DNA of 64,000 bases from Scandinavium manionii (GTDB lineage Bacteria; Pseudomonadota; Gammaproteobacteria; Enterobacterales; Enterobacteriaceae). The position numbers and the translations under genes are program-made. Where the stretch lies: the NCBI RefSeq assembly GCF_024764775.1, contig NZ_JALIGC010000032.1, forward strand, positions 62,001 through 126,000, given 5' to 3'. Positions 34,819 to 43,083 of the stretch are shown here, one piece after another (the stretch's first letter is position 1; the number at the start of each line of letters is the position of its first letter). Below the pieces are notes generated by a model that was not told the DNA's origin, made no database searches, and saw only the letters and a program-made list of their open reading frames with translations.

Positions 34819-36003
34819 ATGAAAAACACGACTCTGACCCACGAAGAAGCTCGTAAGCGTCTGATTACGCCAGAAGATATGGTGTCATGCAGCGTGGCGT
34901 TTATTGACTGCAAATTACCCGGCTCTCATCTTAAGCAAAATTACTCGTTTATCGGGCCTGGCGTCACGCAATCCAGCGAGCAAGTCATCAATATTCCGCT
35001 GCCTCACGGTTTCAATATCGGCGCTGCCGCGATGCCGAAAGGCGTCACCAATAATCTTCATCTTCATTTCACCGCCGAAGTGTTCCTGATCCATGAAGGG
35101 AGCTGGCGTTTTCGCTGGGGGGCAAACGGCGAAAATGAAGCAACATTCAGCGCACCGGCGATTTTATCGATCCCGACGTGGATTTTCCGTGGTTTTACCA
35201 ACGCTTCAGCAACGGATACCGATGGCTGGGTCTTCACCGTACTGGGCGGCGATAATACGGGCGGAATTATCTGGCACCCTTCCGTAATGCAGGCGGCGAA
35301 AGAATACGGGTTATATCTCAGCCGTGAGAACATGCTGATCGATGTTGAAAAAGGAGATGCGATTCCGGACGCTTCGGCACTGATGCCGGAGCTGGCACAA
35401 GCCGAGATCGAGAGCCTCACCCACTATACGCCACAGCAAATGGCCGAATTTGCGGTAACGGGTGAGCAACGCCAGTGGTCTTCGCAGGGATTGTTGGATG
35501 CTATCCTGCCCGGCCACGGCGCACAAATTGCGCCGGTTATCGGGTTTGGTGTCAGCCAGGATCGAAACAGCCAGCCGAAAATTATCCGTCCTCATGGTTT
35601 TTCAGTGGAATGGTTGAAACTGCCAGCTGGCGGCCTGCTTGGCCGTCACCGTTGTGAGCAGGTACAGGTGATCATGGTCTTTAAAGGTACGCTGGAAGTG
35701 ACGTTTAATCACCAGGGCGAAGAGGTGGTCCTCACCGCCCCTGAGCGCTCGGTCATTTCTGTTCCGGAAAACTGCTGGCGGCAGTACCGTGCGCTGGACG
35801 GTGAGTGTGAAGTGACGCTGACCAGTCGCGGCGATCAGCGCAAAACGCTCTACTGGGATGAAGAGATCGTCGCCGCAGCAGAGCAACACGGCTGGGCTGT
35901 CGATCCTGACGGCTATATTGCGAAGGTAGATGTCATGCCTCTTACGGCACGTAAGGTTGCCCGCCGCGTGTCTGCGGCCTACACCGCACGCATCGAAAAC
36001 TAG
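34819..36003 (+). CDS. Bicupin protein of unknown activity
   Basis: A 394-residue protein with two cupin domains. The first has the complete metal motif G-x5-H-x-H-x3-E-x6-G (GVTNNLHLHFTAEVFLIHEG, about residues 75-94). The second (GGLLGRHRCEQVQVIMVFKG) has only one His and a Cys in place of the second His, so it is probably degenerate. Such bicupins include dioxygenases and isomerases, and I cannot choose. It is the last gene of the operon: GGAG lies just upstream and a strong terminator follows. Confidence 0.82.
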   Translation: MKNTTLTHEEARKRLITPEDMVSCSVAFIDCKLPGSHLKQNYSFIGPGVTQSSEQVINIPLPHGFNIGAAAMPKGVTNNLHLHFTAEVFLIHEGSWRFRWGANGENEATFSAPAILSIPTWIFRGFTNASATDTDGWVFTVLGGDNTGGIIWHPSVMQAAKEYGLYLSRENMLIDVEKGDAIPDASALMPELAQAEIESLTHYTPQQMAEFAVTGEQRQWSSQGLLDAILPGHGAQIAPVIGFGVSQDRNSQPKIIRPHGFSVEWLKLPAGGLLGRHRCEQVQVIMVFKGTLEVTFNHQGEEVVLTAPERSVISVPENCWRQYRALDGECEVTLTSRGDQRKTLYWDEEIVAAAEQHGWAVDPDGYIAKVDVMPLTARKVARRVSAAYTARIEN

Positions 36004-36055
36004 TTCGCCCAATACTGGCTCTTCCGCCGGTAAAAAATCCTACCGATTCTCTCTT

Positions 36056-36079
36056 TCAAAGCCATCTGCACGTCAGATG
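36056..36079 (+). terminator. Intrinsic terminator of the LacI-controlled operon
   Basis: AAAGCCATCTG pairs with CAGATGGCTTT (loop CACGT), then a T run. Confidence 0.9.
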
Positions 36080-36118
36080 GCTTTTTTGTTATGTTCAATG
36101 CCTTTAATTGTGGTTTTG

Positions 36119-36148
36119 ATGTTGTTTTACCATCTTTAATGTTGTTTT
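36119..36148 (+). promoter_or_regulatory. Direct repeats ATGTTGTTTT upstream of the flavoprotein operon
   Basis: ATGTTGTTTT occurs at 36119-36128 and again at 36139-36148, exactly 20 bp apart, followed by TTTGTGTTG. The same motif recurs in the other promoters of this module (44558-44567 inverted; near copies at 41985, 44482 and 44663). Probable DeoR-type regulator sites. Confidence 0.5.
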
Positions 36149-36201
36149 TTGTGTTGCCTTGTGGTGACATAAGATCATCATTCAGGCATGGGCAAATATC
36201 T

Positions 36202-37599
36202 ATGGAGCAGAAAACTCACGATTTTGATGTCATCGTCATTGGCGGCGGTGTGGTTGGTTGCGCAGTCTTTCGTCGTTTCACGCTAATGGGTGCACGCACG
36301 CTGCTGCTGGAAAAAGGCGAAGATATTCTTTCAGGTGCCAGCAAAGCTAATAGCGCTATTCTTCATACAGGTTTTGATGCCCCCCCCGGCAGTCTTGAGC
36401 TTGCCTGTATGCAAGCGGGATATGCTGAGTACAAAGCTATCCATCAAAAAATGAATCTCCCGCTCCTTGAGACGGGTGCCATTGTCGTCGCCTGGAATGA
36501 CGAGCAACTGGCGGCATTGCCGGAAATTGTTTCTCAGGCACATCAAAATGGGGTGTCGGATGTCAGACAGGTCAGTGCCGAAGAGATTTATCAACGGGAG
36601 CCGCATCTTGCGGCCGGTGTTATGGGTGGCGTGATTGTCCCGGGAGAAGGAATTATCGATCCCTGGAGCAGTCCGCTGGCCTATCTGACTCAGGGTGTAA
36701 AACATGGCGGAGAGTATCGCTTTAACTGTGCAGTGACCGGGGCACAATTCAATGATGGCCAATGGACGCTCAGCACCTCAGCTGATAGCTATCAGGCGGC
36801 ACTGGTGATTAACTGTGCAGGAAACCATGGCGATGAGATTGATGCATTATGGCGTATCCCTGAATTTGAAATCAGGCCACGCAAAGGCCAGTTTCTGGTG
36901 TTTGATAAACCGGCCTCGACACAAATCAATGCCATTATTCTCCCGGTTCCGACGGCGCGCAGTAAGGGCGTTTTATTGTCGAAAACTATTTTCGGCAATC
37001 TGTTGCTGGGACCGACAGCAGAAGAGCAAACCTGTCGCGACCGCGCTGATGTCAATGAAGAGATGCTGAAATCACTGATTGCTCAGGGTCAGCGAATGCT
37101 GCCCTCGCTGGCGGATTACTCCGTCACCGCCACTTATGCTGGTTTACGCCCGGCTACCGAGCAAAAAGAGTATCGGATTTTCCCTTATCCTGAAGAACAG
37201 TGGATAACCGTAGGGGGGATTCGCTCTACCGGACTCACTGCGGCGCTTGGCATTGCCAGCCATCTTGAAACACTCTACCTCCAGCGTTTTGCAGCACTGT
37301 TTACGCTGGCGCCAGTAAAAAATCCTCACTGGCCAAAGATGCCCATGCTCTCAGACTATGAGCCACGCGATTATACCTGCCCGGGAAATGGCGGTGTGGT
37401 CTGTCATTGTGAATGGGTGACACGTCGTGAGCTGGAAGCCGCGTTTGATTCGGATGTCCCTCCGGACTGTATAGGCGGACTGCGCCGTCGGACGCGGGTC
37501 ATGATGGGACGCTGCAACGGTTTTTTCTGTAGCAACCATGTAGCTGAAATTGTTGGCGACCGCTTTAACAACACGTTGATAACGGGGCAGATAAAATGA
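36202..37599 (+). CDS. FAD-dependent oxidoreductase with C-terminal BFD-like [2Fe-2S] domain (GlpA-like)
   Basis: A 465-residue flavoprotein of the DAO/GlpA family. The N-terminal Rossmann motif is VIVIGGGVVGCAVFRRF (residues about 10-26), the FAD phosphate loop follows with LLLEKGEDILSGASKANSAILHTG, and VGGIRSTGLTAALGIA closes the FAD site. The C-terminal domain has Cys401-x-Cys403 ... Cys438-x4-Cys443, the BFD-like Fe-S pattern seen in GlpA and in opine/proline/cyanide-synthase-type dehydrogenases. The start is the ATG at 36202. It overlaps the next gene by 4 bp, implying a complex. Confidence 0.87.
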   Translation: MEQKTHDFDVIVIGGGVVGCAVFRRFTLMGARTLLLEKGEDILSGASKANSAILHTGFDAPPGSLELACMQAGYAEYKAIHQKMNLPLLETGAIVVAWNDEQLAALPEIVSQAHQNGVSDVRQVSAEEIYQREPHLAAGVMGGVIVPGEGIIDPWSSPLAYLTQGVKHGGEYRFNCAVTGAQFNDGQWTLSTSADSYQAALVINCAGNHGDEIDALWRIPEFEIRPRKGQFLVFDKPASTQINAIILPVPTARSKGVLLSKTIFGNLLLGPTAEEQTCRDRADVNEEMLKSLIAQGQRMLPSLADYSVTATYAGLRPATEQKEYRIFPYPEEQWITVGGIRSTGLTAALGIASHLETLYLQRFAALFTLAPVKNPHWPKMPMLSDYEPRDYTCPGNGGVVCHCEWVTRRELEAAFDSDVPPDCIGGLRRRTRVMMGRCNGFFCSNHVAEIVGDRFNNTLITGQIK

Positions 37600-38804
37600 G
37601 CAAGCTGTACGATGTCATCATCATAGGTGCCGGGCCAGCAGGGTTAGGCGTCGCGCGGGCGCTACAACACGCGGGCGTTAAAGATGTCCTGTTGATTGAA
37701 CGAGAAAGCCAACCGGGTGGTGTGCCTAAACACTGCCGTCATCCCACGTTTGGGATGTTGACATTCCTCCGTCCGATGAAAGGACACACCTGGGCTGAGA
37801 AACTACTCACCTATGTTCAGTACCCTATCCGTACCGCAACAACCGTCACCTCCCTGTTACCGGATGGTCAAATCGAGGTATCGTCAGATGCCGGACTGGA
37901 AACCTTAAGAGCACGAAAAATCGTTTTGGCGACAGGTGTGCGAGAAACACCCCGTCATCCCCGTCTGGTGAGCGGCGTGCGCCCACAAGGCGTACTGACG
38001 GCTGGCGCGTTACAGCAATTTGTTTATTTACGTGGTCTCAAACCAGGGGATCATCCAGTCATAATCGGCACTGAACTTGTCAGTTTTTCTGCTATCTGGA
38101 CCCTCAAAAATGCTGGCGTTCGTGCAGTGGCCATGATTGAAGAAGGCCCACGCCCGACAGCCTGGCGTCTGTGCCTGCTCTTCGCCAGGTTATTGAATGT
38201 CCCGGTACACTGCAATAGCCGTATCTCACGTATTAACGGCAGTGAGCGTGTTGAAAGTATTGAAATATTGTCCAAGGGGGAACATAAGACCCTGCCGTGC
38301 GACAGCGTCATTTTCACCGGCAAATTTACCGGTGAATACACCCTGATTCGTAAAAGCCATCTGGCCTCTGACTTCGGTACCGGAAGGCCTTTGTTTGACC
38401 AAAATGGTGCCTGCTCAGATCCGGGATACTACGCCGTCGGCAACATGACCCATCCTGCCGATATGGGGGATCAGTGTTATCAGGAAGGGCTGCGCATTGG
38501 TGGGAGGATTGCGGCTGCACTGCCGTCAGGATCCATTGCTCCCGAGTTTATCTCGGTGCAGCACGATGACATCATCCGTATCTCAGCTCCCAGCATTGTG
38601 CGCCTGATGGATACCGTTAATAAAACAACCTTCAACATCCGCGTGCAACGTCCTGTCACCGGCTATGTGGTCGTACGCGACGGTAGTAAAGAGCTTTATC
38701 GTCGCCGCTATCGTTGCATGCCTGAACGCCGCATTTTACTGAAGGATGTTGATATGAGTAATGTGACGGCACAAAGCGCGTTGCACATATCAATTGAATC
38801 CTGA
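37596..38804 (+). CDS. NAD(P)/FAD-dependent oxidoreductase, HcnB/OoxA-like partner subunit
   Basis: A 402-residue two-dinucleotide-binding-domain flavoprotein. GAGPAGLGVARAL (residues about 11-23) binds FAD, LATGVRETPRHPR is the conserved ATG segment, and YYAVGNMTHPADMG the C-terminal FAD motif. The region ESQPGGVPKHCRHPTFG is typical of partners of GlpA/HcnC-like dehydrogenases. The last 70 residues form an extra beta-rich tail. With the preceding gene it forms a likely heteromeric dehydrogenase. The small third Fe-S subunit (DUF1667 or HcnA-like) often found with such pairs is not present next to it. Confidence 0.85.
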   Translation: MSKLYDVIIIGAGPAGLGVARALQHAGVKDVLLIERESQPGGVPKHCRHPTFGMLTFLRPMKGHTWAEKLLTYVQYPIRTATTVTSLLPDGQIEVSSDAGLETLRARKIVLATGVRETPRHPRLVSGVRPQGVLTAGALQQFVYLRGLKPGDHPVIIGTELVSFSAIWTLKNAGVRAVAMIEEGPRPTAWRLCLLFARLLNVPVHCNSRISRINGSERVESIEILSKGEHKTLPCDSVIFTGKFTGEYTLIRKSHLASDFGTGRPLFDQNGACSDPGYYAVGNMTHPADMGDQCYQEGLRIGGRIAAALPSGSIAPEFISVQHDDIIRISAPSIVRLMDTVNKTTFNIRVQRPVTGYVVVRDGSKELYRRRYRCMPERRILLKDVDMSNVTAQSALHISIES

Positions 38805-38826
38805 CCGGCCAGCTGACATCAGATAT

Positions 38827-38855
38827 AAAAAAGGGCCGTTTAACGGCCCTTTTTG
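38827..38855. terminator. Bidirectional terminator between flavoprotein and DUF1937 genes
   Basis: AAAAGGGCCGTT pairs with AACGGCCCTTTT, with A and T tracts on both sides. Confidence 0.9.
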
Positions 38856-38869
38856 TAGGTATTATAATA

Positions 38870-39232
38870 TTATTCAGAGCCAAATTCGCCCTGACTTTCG
38901 GACCATAAACTTACACGCTGCCCACGTTGCTCAAAAAAAGCAATTTCTCGCTGAATACCCACACTCTGATCCCAGCCAGGCAAATCAATAATAATCAGTT
39001 CGTCCATTGTCGACATAAAGAAGGCATCTATGGGGGCCCAACGTTTGCCAACCTCGCCTTTCTCCGTATGCTGAAACACCTGGTTTATGGGATGCGACAT
39101 GCTGACCTGGCTGAAAACAATATTGCCAGATTCAATAATTGTTGCCGCGACCTGATTACAGGTATTAAAGCGTTCATTCACGACAACACCATCAGTGTGG
39201 CTATAAGGGCAAGCCAGAAATATTTTTCTCAT
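38870..39232 (-). CDS. DUF1937-family protein
   Basis: A 120-residue cytosolic protein starting MRKIFLACPYSHTDG at the ATG 39232 (GGAG 10 bp upstream). ACPYSH, VSMSHPIN and the C-terminal MDELIIIDLPGWDQSVGIQRE are the DUF1937 hallmarks. The fold resembles nucleoside 2-deoxyribosyltransferases (Cys/Tyr near the start, a D-L-P-G-W-x-x-S nucleotide-like loop). Function unknown. It is the last gene of the kinase-EutH-DUF1937 operon. The frame upstream to 39298 is not used. Confidence 0.8.
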   Translation of the reverse strand: MRKIFLACPYSHTDGVVVNERFNTCNQVAATIIESGNIVFSQVSMSHPINQVFQHTEKGEVGKRWAPIDAFFMSTMDELIIIDLPGWDQSVGIQREIAFFEQRGQRVSLWSESQGEFGSE

Positions 39233-39275
39233 TGCGGTATTTCTCCAAATAAGCAGGGGTGAAAATAAAATCAGA

Positions 39276-40502
39276 TCATGCGGTAAGGTCATTAACAATA
39301 TCAGGAGCCAGTGTTTCTGCCTCCAGTTCTTCAGCAGCTGGCACGGAAATGATCATCGCTATCCCTATTGCTAATAGGCCGGCGGTAAATTTACCGGCCA
39401 TAACCGGGATCACCAGTGAAGGCTGGAAATTAGCAGTAAAAGCCAAATGGTCTCCCAGAGTAGCCTGCGCGCAGATACCAAAGGCGATACAAAGCACTTT
39501 ATCTCTGGCCCGCATTGACGGGAACAGATGATAAACAGCAATAATATTGGCGAGCACCATCACTAATCCCAGAGCACCGGTATCGGTCAACAACAGTTTT
39601 TTCCCGATATAACGCATCATGCCCTGACAGTATTTCTGAAAGAGATAACAGACAGGAAATGTCCCGGCCAACATAATACCAATGTACCCGGCCATCTCGA
39701 TCGCACGATATGCACTTTTCTCATCAGCAAATAATGGATCGAATATCCAGCCACCCCACAGGTGGGTAAACAACCCGGTGAAATGCTCAATGATACACAG
39801 TGCCAGCACTATCTTAATGAAGGCATCCATAATCTTGCCGAAAATCAAAAAACCGCTCACCATGATCAAGGGTCGATATTTAAGGCCAAGCGCCAGAAAA
39901 AAGCAAAAACCAAACAACGGCGCGAGCAATTTTAGTGCTGAAATCAAATCAATAGTTAACGCATAGTTTGCCAGTGAGGTGGTCGAAATAATCTCCCGGA
40001 CCGGAACGTTATATAAAGTAATTGCCATCAGGGAAGCCAGTACACCAAAAGGAATACTGATAAGTCCGGCCATCGCCCCGAGTGCCAGATACTTATGGTC
40101 GGATTTTTTGAGCATAATCAGACCCACAGGAATCAGGTACACGATGCTGGCTCCAGAGGTATATCCGACCAGCATGGCGATTATCCACATATCCCGATTC
40201 GCAGCGAGAGCATTTGCCAACTGATAGCCGCCCATATCCACCGCGATAACCGAGAGCGCAGCAATGGCCGCGTTCGACCCCATCGACTGAAACAGGGGGC
40301 CGACAGTATGCATTATCACATGCGTCAATAGCGGTAGCGCTGCCATTATTCCCGCCTGGGCGAGAAAAACAGGGCCGATGGAATGGATACCGTTGACGAA
40401 CTCACGTCCCAAGCCACTTTCCGGGCGAGCAACCGAAGCCAGTGCGCCTAACAGCGTACCCGCCATGATGATATAGATAATGAGGTTACCGATCTCTGAC
40501 AT
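39276..40502 (-). CDS. EutH-family permease outside an eut operon
   Basis: A 408-residue protein with about 10-11 hydrophobic segments. It shares with ethanolamine permease EutH the strings VDMGGYQLANAL (EutH CDMGGFFLAKEL), YLALGAMAGLISIPFG (YLALGVLAGIVTIPIG), ALGLKY...GFLIFGK, and ATLGDHLAFTA (ALGDHLGFAA). No ethanolamine ammonia-lyase or microcompartment genes are near. It lies 11 bp after an FGGY kinase, so it probably imports an amino alcohol or polyol that the kinase phosphorylates. Annotating it as ethanolamine transport would be premature. Confidence 0.82.
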   Translation of the reverse strand: MSEIGNLIIYIIMAGTLLGALASVARPESGLGREFVNGIHSIGPVFLAQAGIMAALPLLTHVIMHTVGPLFQSMGSNAAIAALSVIAVDMGGYQLANALAANRDMWIIAMLVGYTSGASIVYLIPVGLIMLKKSDHKYLALGAMAGLISIPFGVLASLMAITLYNVPVREIISTTSLANYALTIDLISALKLLAPLFGFCFFLALGLKYRPLIMVSGFLIFGKIMDAFIKIVLALCIIEHFTGLFTHLWGGWIFDPLFADEKSAYRAIEMAGYIGIMLAGTFPVCYLFQKYCQGMMRYIGKKLLLTDTGALGLVMVLANIIAVYHLFPSMRARDKVLCIAFGICAQATLGDHLAFTANFQPSLVIPVMAGKFTAGLLAIGIAMIISVPAAEELEAETLAPDIVNDLTA

Positions 40503-40513
40503 ACACTAACCTC

Positions 40514-41956
40514 TTATTCCTGACGCAGATTACGGGCGCGGGAAATAATGTCCTGATAGCGCAGGAACAGATGTGCCAGGTTATTTTCCGAAGGTTTAAT
40601 TACTTCATACTGGGTGTTGATTTTCAGCTCACGCTCAATCCCAAGCCCCTTACGTGCCAACATCGCGATGCCCTGGGCGGTCATTTCTTTATTGCCCGGA
40701 GTAACGATGTTTTTTTGCAACAGATTTGCCAGGAATTGCTTAAAGTACTGATTGCTCGCCAATCCACCATCGACAGAGATAGACTCTCCCACTGGCCCGA
40801 CTTTTTCCATGGCAATAACCACTTCAGCCGAACGGACCGCAATGCCTTCAAGGATCGACTGCAGCATGTCTTTGCGCTCCGTCTCAAGCGACAGCCCGGC
40901 CCACATACCGGCAGCTGAGCGGTCCCAGTAAGGACAGCCCAATCCAGATAGCGCAGGCACAAAAGCCAGCCCACGAGCAATAGCCGATTGCGCCGGAAAA
41001 TCACTGAATTCTTCAATGTCCGTGAACAGGCCTATTTTACGTGCCCAGTTGATGGCTGAAGCCGCGTTGTAAACCCCACCGTCCAGCCCATAGACCGGCG
41101 ATTGGCCCGGCATTTTCCAACACAAGGTTGGCAGCAACCCGGAATCTTTAGGGTCCGGGATGGCATGACCAGCTATCGATTGCAGGAAAGCGCCGGTACC
41201 GAAGGTGATTTTCATTTGGCCCGCTGATAGACAGCCGTGACCGTAGGTTCCCGCAAACTGGTCGACGATACAGGCGGTCAGCGGCATGACGTTGCCGTCG
41301 AGCGTAACATTGCCAAAATGCCCTACGTTGTCCTTTACCTCTGGTAACGCGTTGACTGGTACCCCGAATAGACGGCAAAGTTCTTCATCCCATTGCAGGG
41401 TGTGGATATTAAACAATGATGTGCGGGAGGCGGAATTGTAGTCCGTGGCGTGCACGCCGCATAAGTGAAACAAAAAGAAGGCATCCATTGTGCCCAGGCA
41501 TAAACGTCCCTGTTTTGAGAGTGATTCGGCGCCAGGGACATTACGCATGATCCAGCCTAATTTAGTGGCCGAAAAATAGGTATCCAGCGGCAGTCCACTG
41601 CGCGCCTTCACCATTTCCTCTATGCCTTCCTTTTTGAGCGCCTGCACCACATTTTCGGTACGCTGATCTTGCCAGATAATAGCGTTATATAATGGCAGGC
41701 CACTGCGCGCATCCCAGGCGACCACGCTTTCGCCCTGGTGTCCCAGACCGATAGCATCCACTACGTTACAACTTCCCAGGCAATTACGGATGTTACGCAA
41801 AATTTCCATGGGATCATGTTCAACCCATCCGGGGTTGGGTGTAATTTGTTTGTGAGCAACACTGGCCGGTGAATGGTGTCTTCCGTCTTCAGAAAAGACC
41901 ACCACCCGTGTTCCGGTTGTGCCTTGATCGATAGCGGCGTAACGTTGATTTAGCAT
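40514..41956 (-). CDS. FGGY-family kinase, glycerol-kinase-like with altered substrate pocket
   Basis: A 480-residue FGGY carbohydrate kinase nearest in pattern to GlpK. DQGTTGTRVVVF (residues 10-21), PGWVEHDPMEI, YNAIIWQDQRT, TDYNSASRTSLFNIHTL, the catalytic Asp232 (IVDQFAG) and FGTGAFL all align with GlpK. The GlpK glycerol-binding Arg-Glu pair (NQRET) reads HQGES here: Arg is replaced by Gly75 while Glu76 stays, and the Tyr (TYFSATK, Tyr127) is kept. The substrate is therefore probably not glycerol. First gene of the operon, divergent from the DeoR regulator. Confidence 0.85.
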   Translation of the reverse strand: MLNQRYAAIDQGTTGTRVVVFSEDGRHHSPASVAHKQITPNPGWVEHDPMEILRNIRNCLGSCNVVDAIGLGHQGESVVAWDARSGLPLYNAIIWQDQRTENVVQALKKEGIEEMVKARSGLPLDTYFSATKLGWIMRNVPGAESLSKQGRLCLGTMDAFFLFHLCGVHATDYNSASRTSLFNIHTLQWDEELCRLFGVPVNALPEVKDNVGHFGNVTLDGNVMPLTACIVDQFAGTYGHGCLSAGQMKITFGTGAFLQSIAGHAIPDPKDSGLLPTLCWKMPGQSPVYGLDGGVYNAASAINWARKIGLFTDIEEFSDFPAQSAIARGLAFVPALSGLGCPYWDRSAAGMWAGLSLETERKDMLQSILEGIAVRSAEVVIAMEKVGPVGESISVDGGLASNQYFKQFLANLLQKNIVTPGNKEMTAQGIAMLARKGLGIERELKINTQYEVIKPSENNLAHLFLRYQDIISRARNLRQE

Positions 41957-41996
41957 AATCGTCTCACTTGCAGGTGTGATTTGTATGTTGCTTATA

Positions 41997-42032
41997 TGTG
42001 GCTTTAGTGTTGAAAATTACACAAAAGCCACA
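41997..42032. promoter_or_regulatory. 36-bp hyphenated inverted repeat in the kinase/deoR intergenic region
   Basis: TGTGGCTTTAGTGT (41997-42010) and ACACAAAAGCCACA (42019-42032) pair at 13 of 14 positions around an 8-base spacer. It lies 41 bp upstream of the kinase start. A related TTACACAAAA recurs at 42121-42130. Likely operator of the DeoR-type protein. Confidence 0.6.
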
Positions 42033-42153
42033 GCAAGGCAATTTAAAGTCACGGATCCCCAACGTATTGTGATCATGATCTCATTTTAGTAGCCAGCAAA
42101 GTGCTTCAGTCGCCAGAGGGTTACACAAAATGATAAGGTCGTTTACGCTAATA

Positions 42154-42167
42154 GTGTATAATTACAC
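42154..42167 (+). promoter_or_regulatory. Palindrome overlapping the deoR-type gene -10 box
   Basis: GTGTATAATTACAC has inverted GTGTA/TACAC arms and contains TATAAT (42157-42162), a perfect -10 hexamer, 70 bp before the regulator start. This geometry would allow autorepression. Confidence 0.5.
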
Positions 42168-42236
42168 GCTGAAAAATATGTCGGGCATTTCTCACCGCCC
42201 TATTTTCAATCAAAATAAAGCGATCAGGGAACATCA

Positions 42237-43025
42237 ATGAATACAGAAGTCGTCAGTTCTTTAGAGAGAAGAGCCATCATTCTGGAAAAACTTAAAGATA
42301 ATGGACAAGTTTTTGTAAATGAGCTCTCAGACATATTTCAGGTCTCTCAGGAAACGATACGACGCGATTTAAATAAACTTGAAGAGCAACGGTTAATTAA
42401 GAAAATCCATGGTGGCGCGGTCAGCAGCCAGTTTGGTTTTGAAATGGAATTTAATGAACGTGCGAAGCTTGCCGCCAGTGAAAAAAAAGCCATTGCCCGT
42501 CATGCCGCTAAACTCTTCAAACCGGGTGATTCGCTTTTTATCGATTTCGGCAGCACGACTCTTGAGTTTACTCGTCAACTGGTTGAGATAAACGAGTTAA
42601 CCGTCGTCACCAATTCACCATTGATTGCCAATGTCCTGCATGAAAATAGCAGCATTAAAACGATTCTGATTGGTGGTGAATTCATCAGTTCGAAATTTGA
42701 ATGTGTCGGTGCCATCGCCCTCGATAACATCAAACGTTTCTTCGTTGACTATGCAGTGATTGGTGCTGGCGCGGTACATACCGACGTCGGGATGATGGAT
42801 CAGGATATTAATGAGGCAGCTATTGCCCGGCAGATGATTGAGAACAGCAATCGCACAGTGGTGTTGGCCGACGGCCACAAACTACAAAACCACGCAACAA
42901 CGTTGGTCTGCGGATGGGATAAAATCCACTATCTCTTCACCACTAACGATGGATCTCAGAACCGGAAAAGTAAATTTCCTGCCAATGTAAACGTCACATT
43001 CGCTGAAGTAGAAACCGAGCGATAA
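42237..43025 (+). CDS. DeoR-family transcriptional regulator
   Basis: A 262-residue DeoR/GlpR-type regulator. The HTH VFVNELSDIFQVSQETIRRDLNKLEEQRLIKKIHGGAV (about residues 22-60) is classical. The DeoRC sensor domain contains FIDFGSTTLEFTRQL (phosphosugar loop) and VLADGHKLQNHATTLVC. Members respond to phosphorylated sugars or polyols, which fits the neighbouring FGGY kinase product as effector. It sits in the centre of module (b) and probably controls all its promoters. Confidence 0.9.
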   Translation: MNTEVVSSLERRAIILEKLKDNGQVFVNELSDIFQVSQETIRRDLNKLEEQRLIKKIHGGAVSSQFGFEMEFNERAKLAASEKKAIARHAAKLFKPGDSLFIDFGSTTLEFTRQLVEINELTVVTNSPLIANVLHENSSIKTILIGGEFISSKFECVGAIALDNIKRFFVDYAVIGAGAVHTDVGMMDQDINEAAIARQMIENSNRTVVLADGHKLQNHATTLVCGWDKIHYLFTTNDGSQNRKSKFPANVNVTFAEVETER

Positions 43026-43083
43026 GGCATTGTGACCTGCTCGTGCGAATTGGCCGTGATGTTCCTTACCACGGCCAGTCTGG

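Noticed and set aside
39276..40502. Part of an ethanolamine utilisation operon
   Set aside because: No eutBC, shell proteins or eutR nearby, although the permease is EutH-like.
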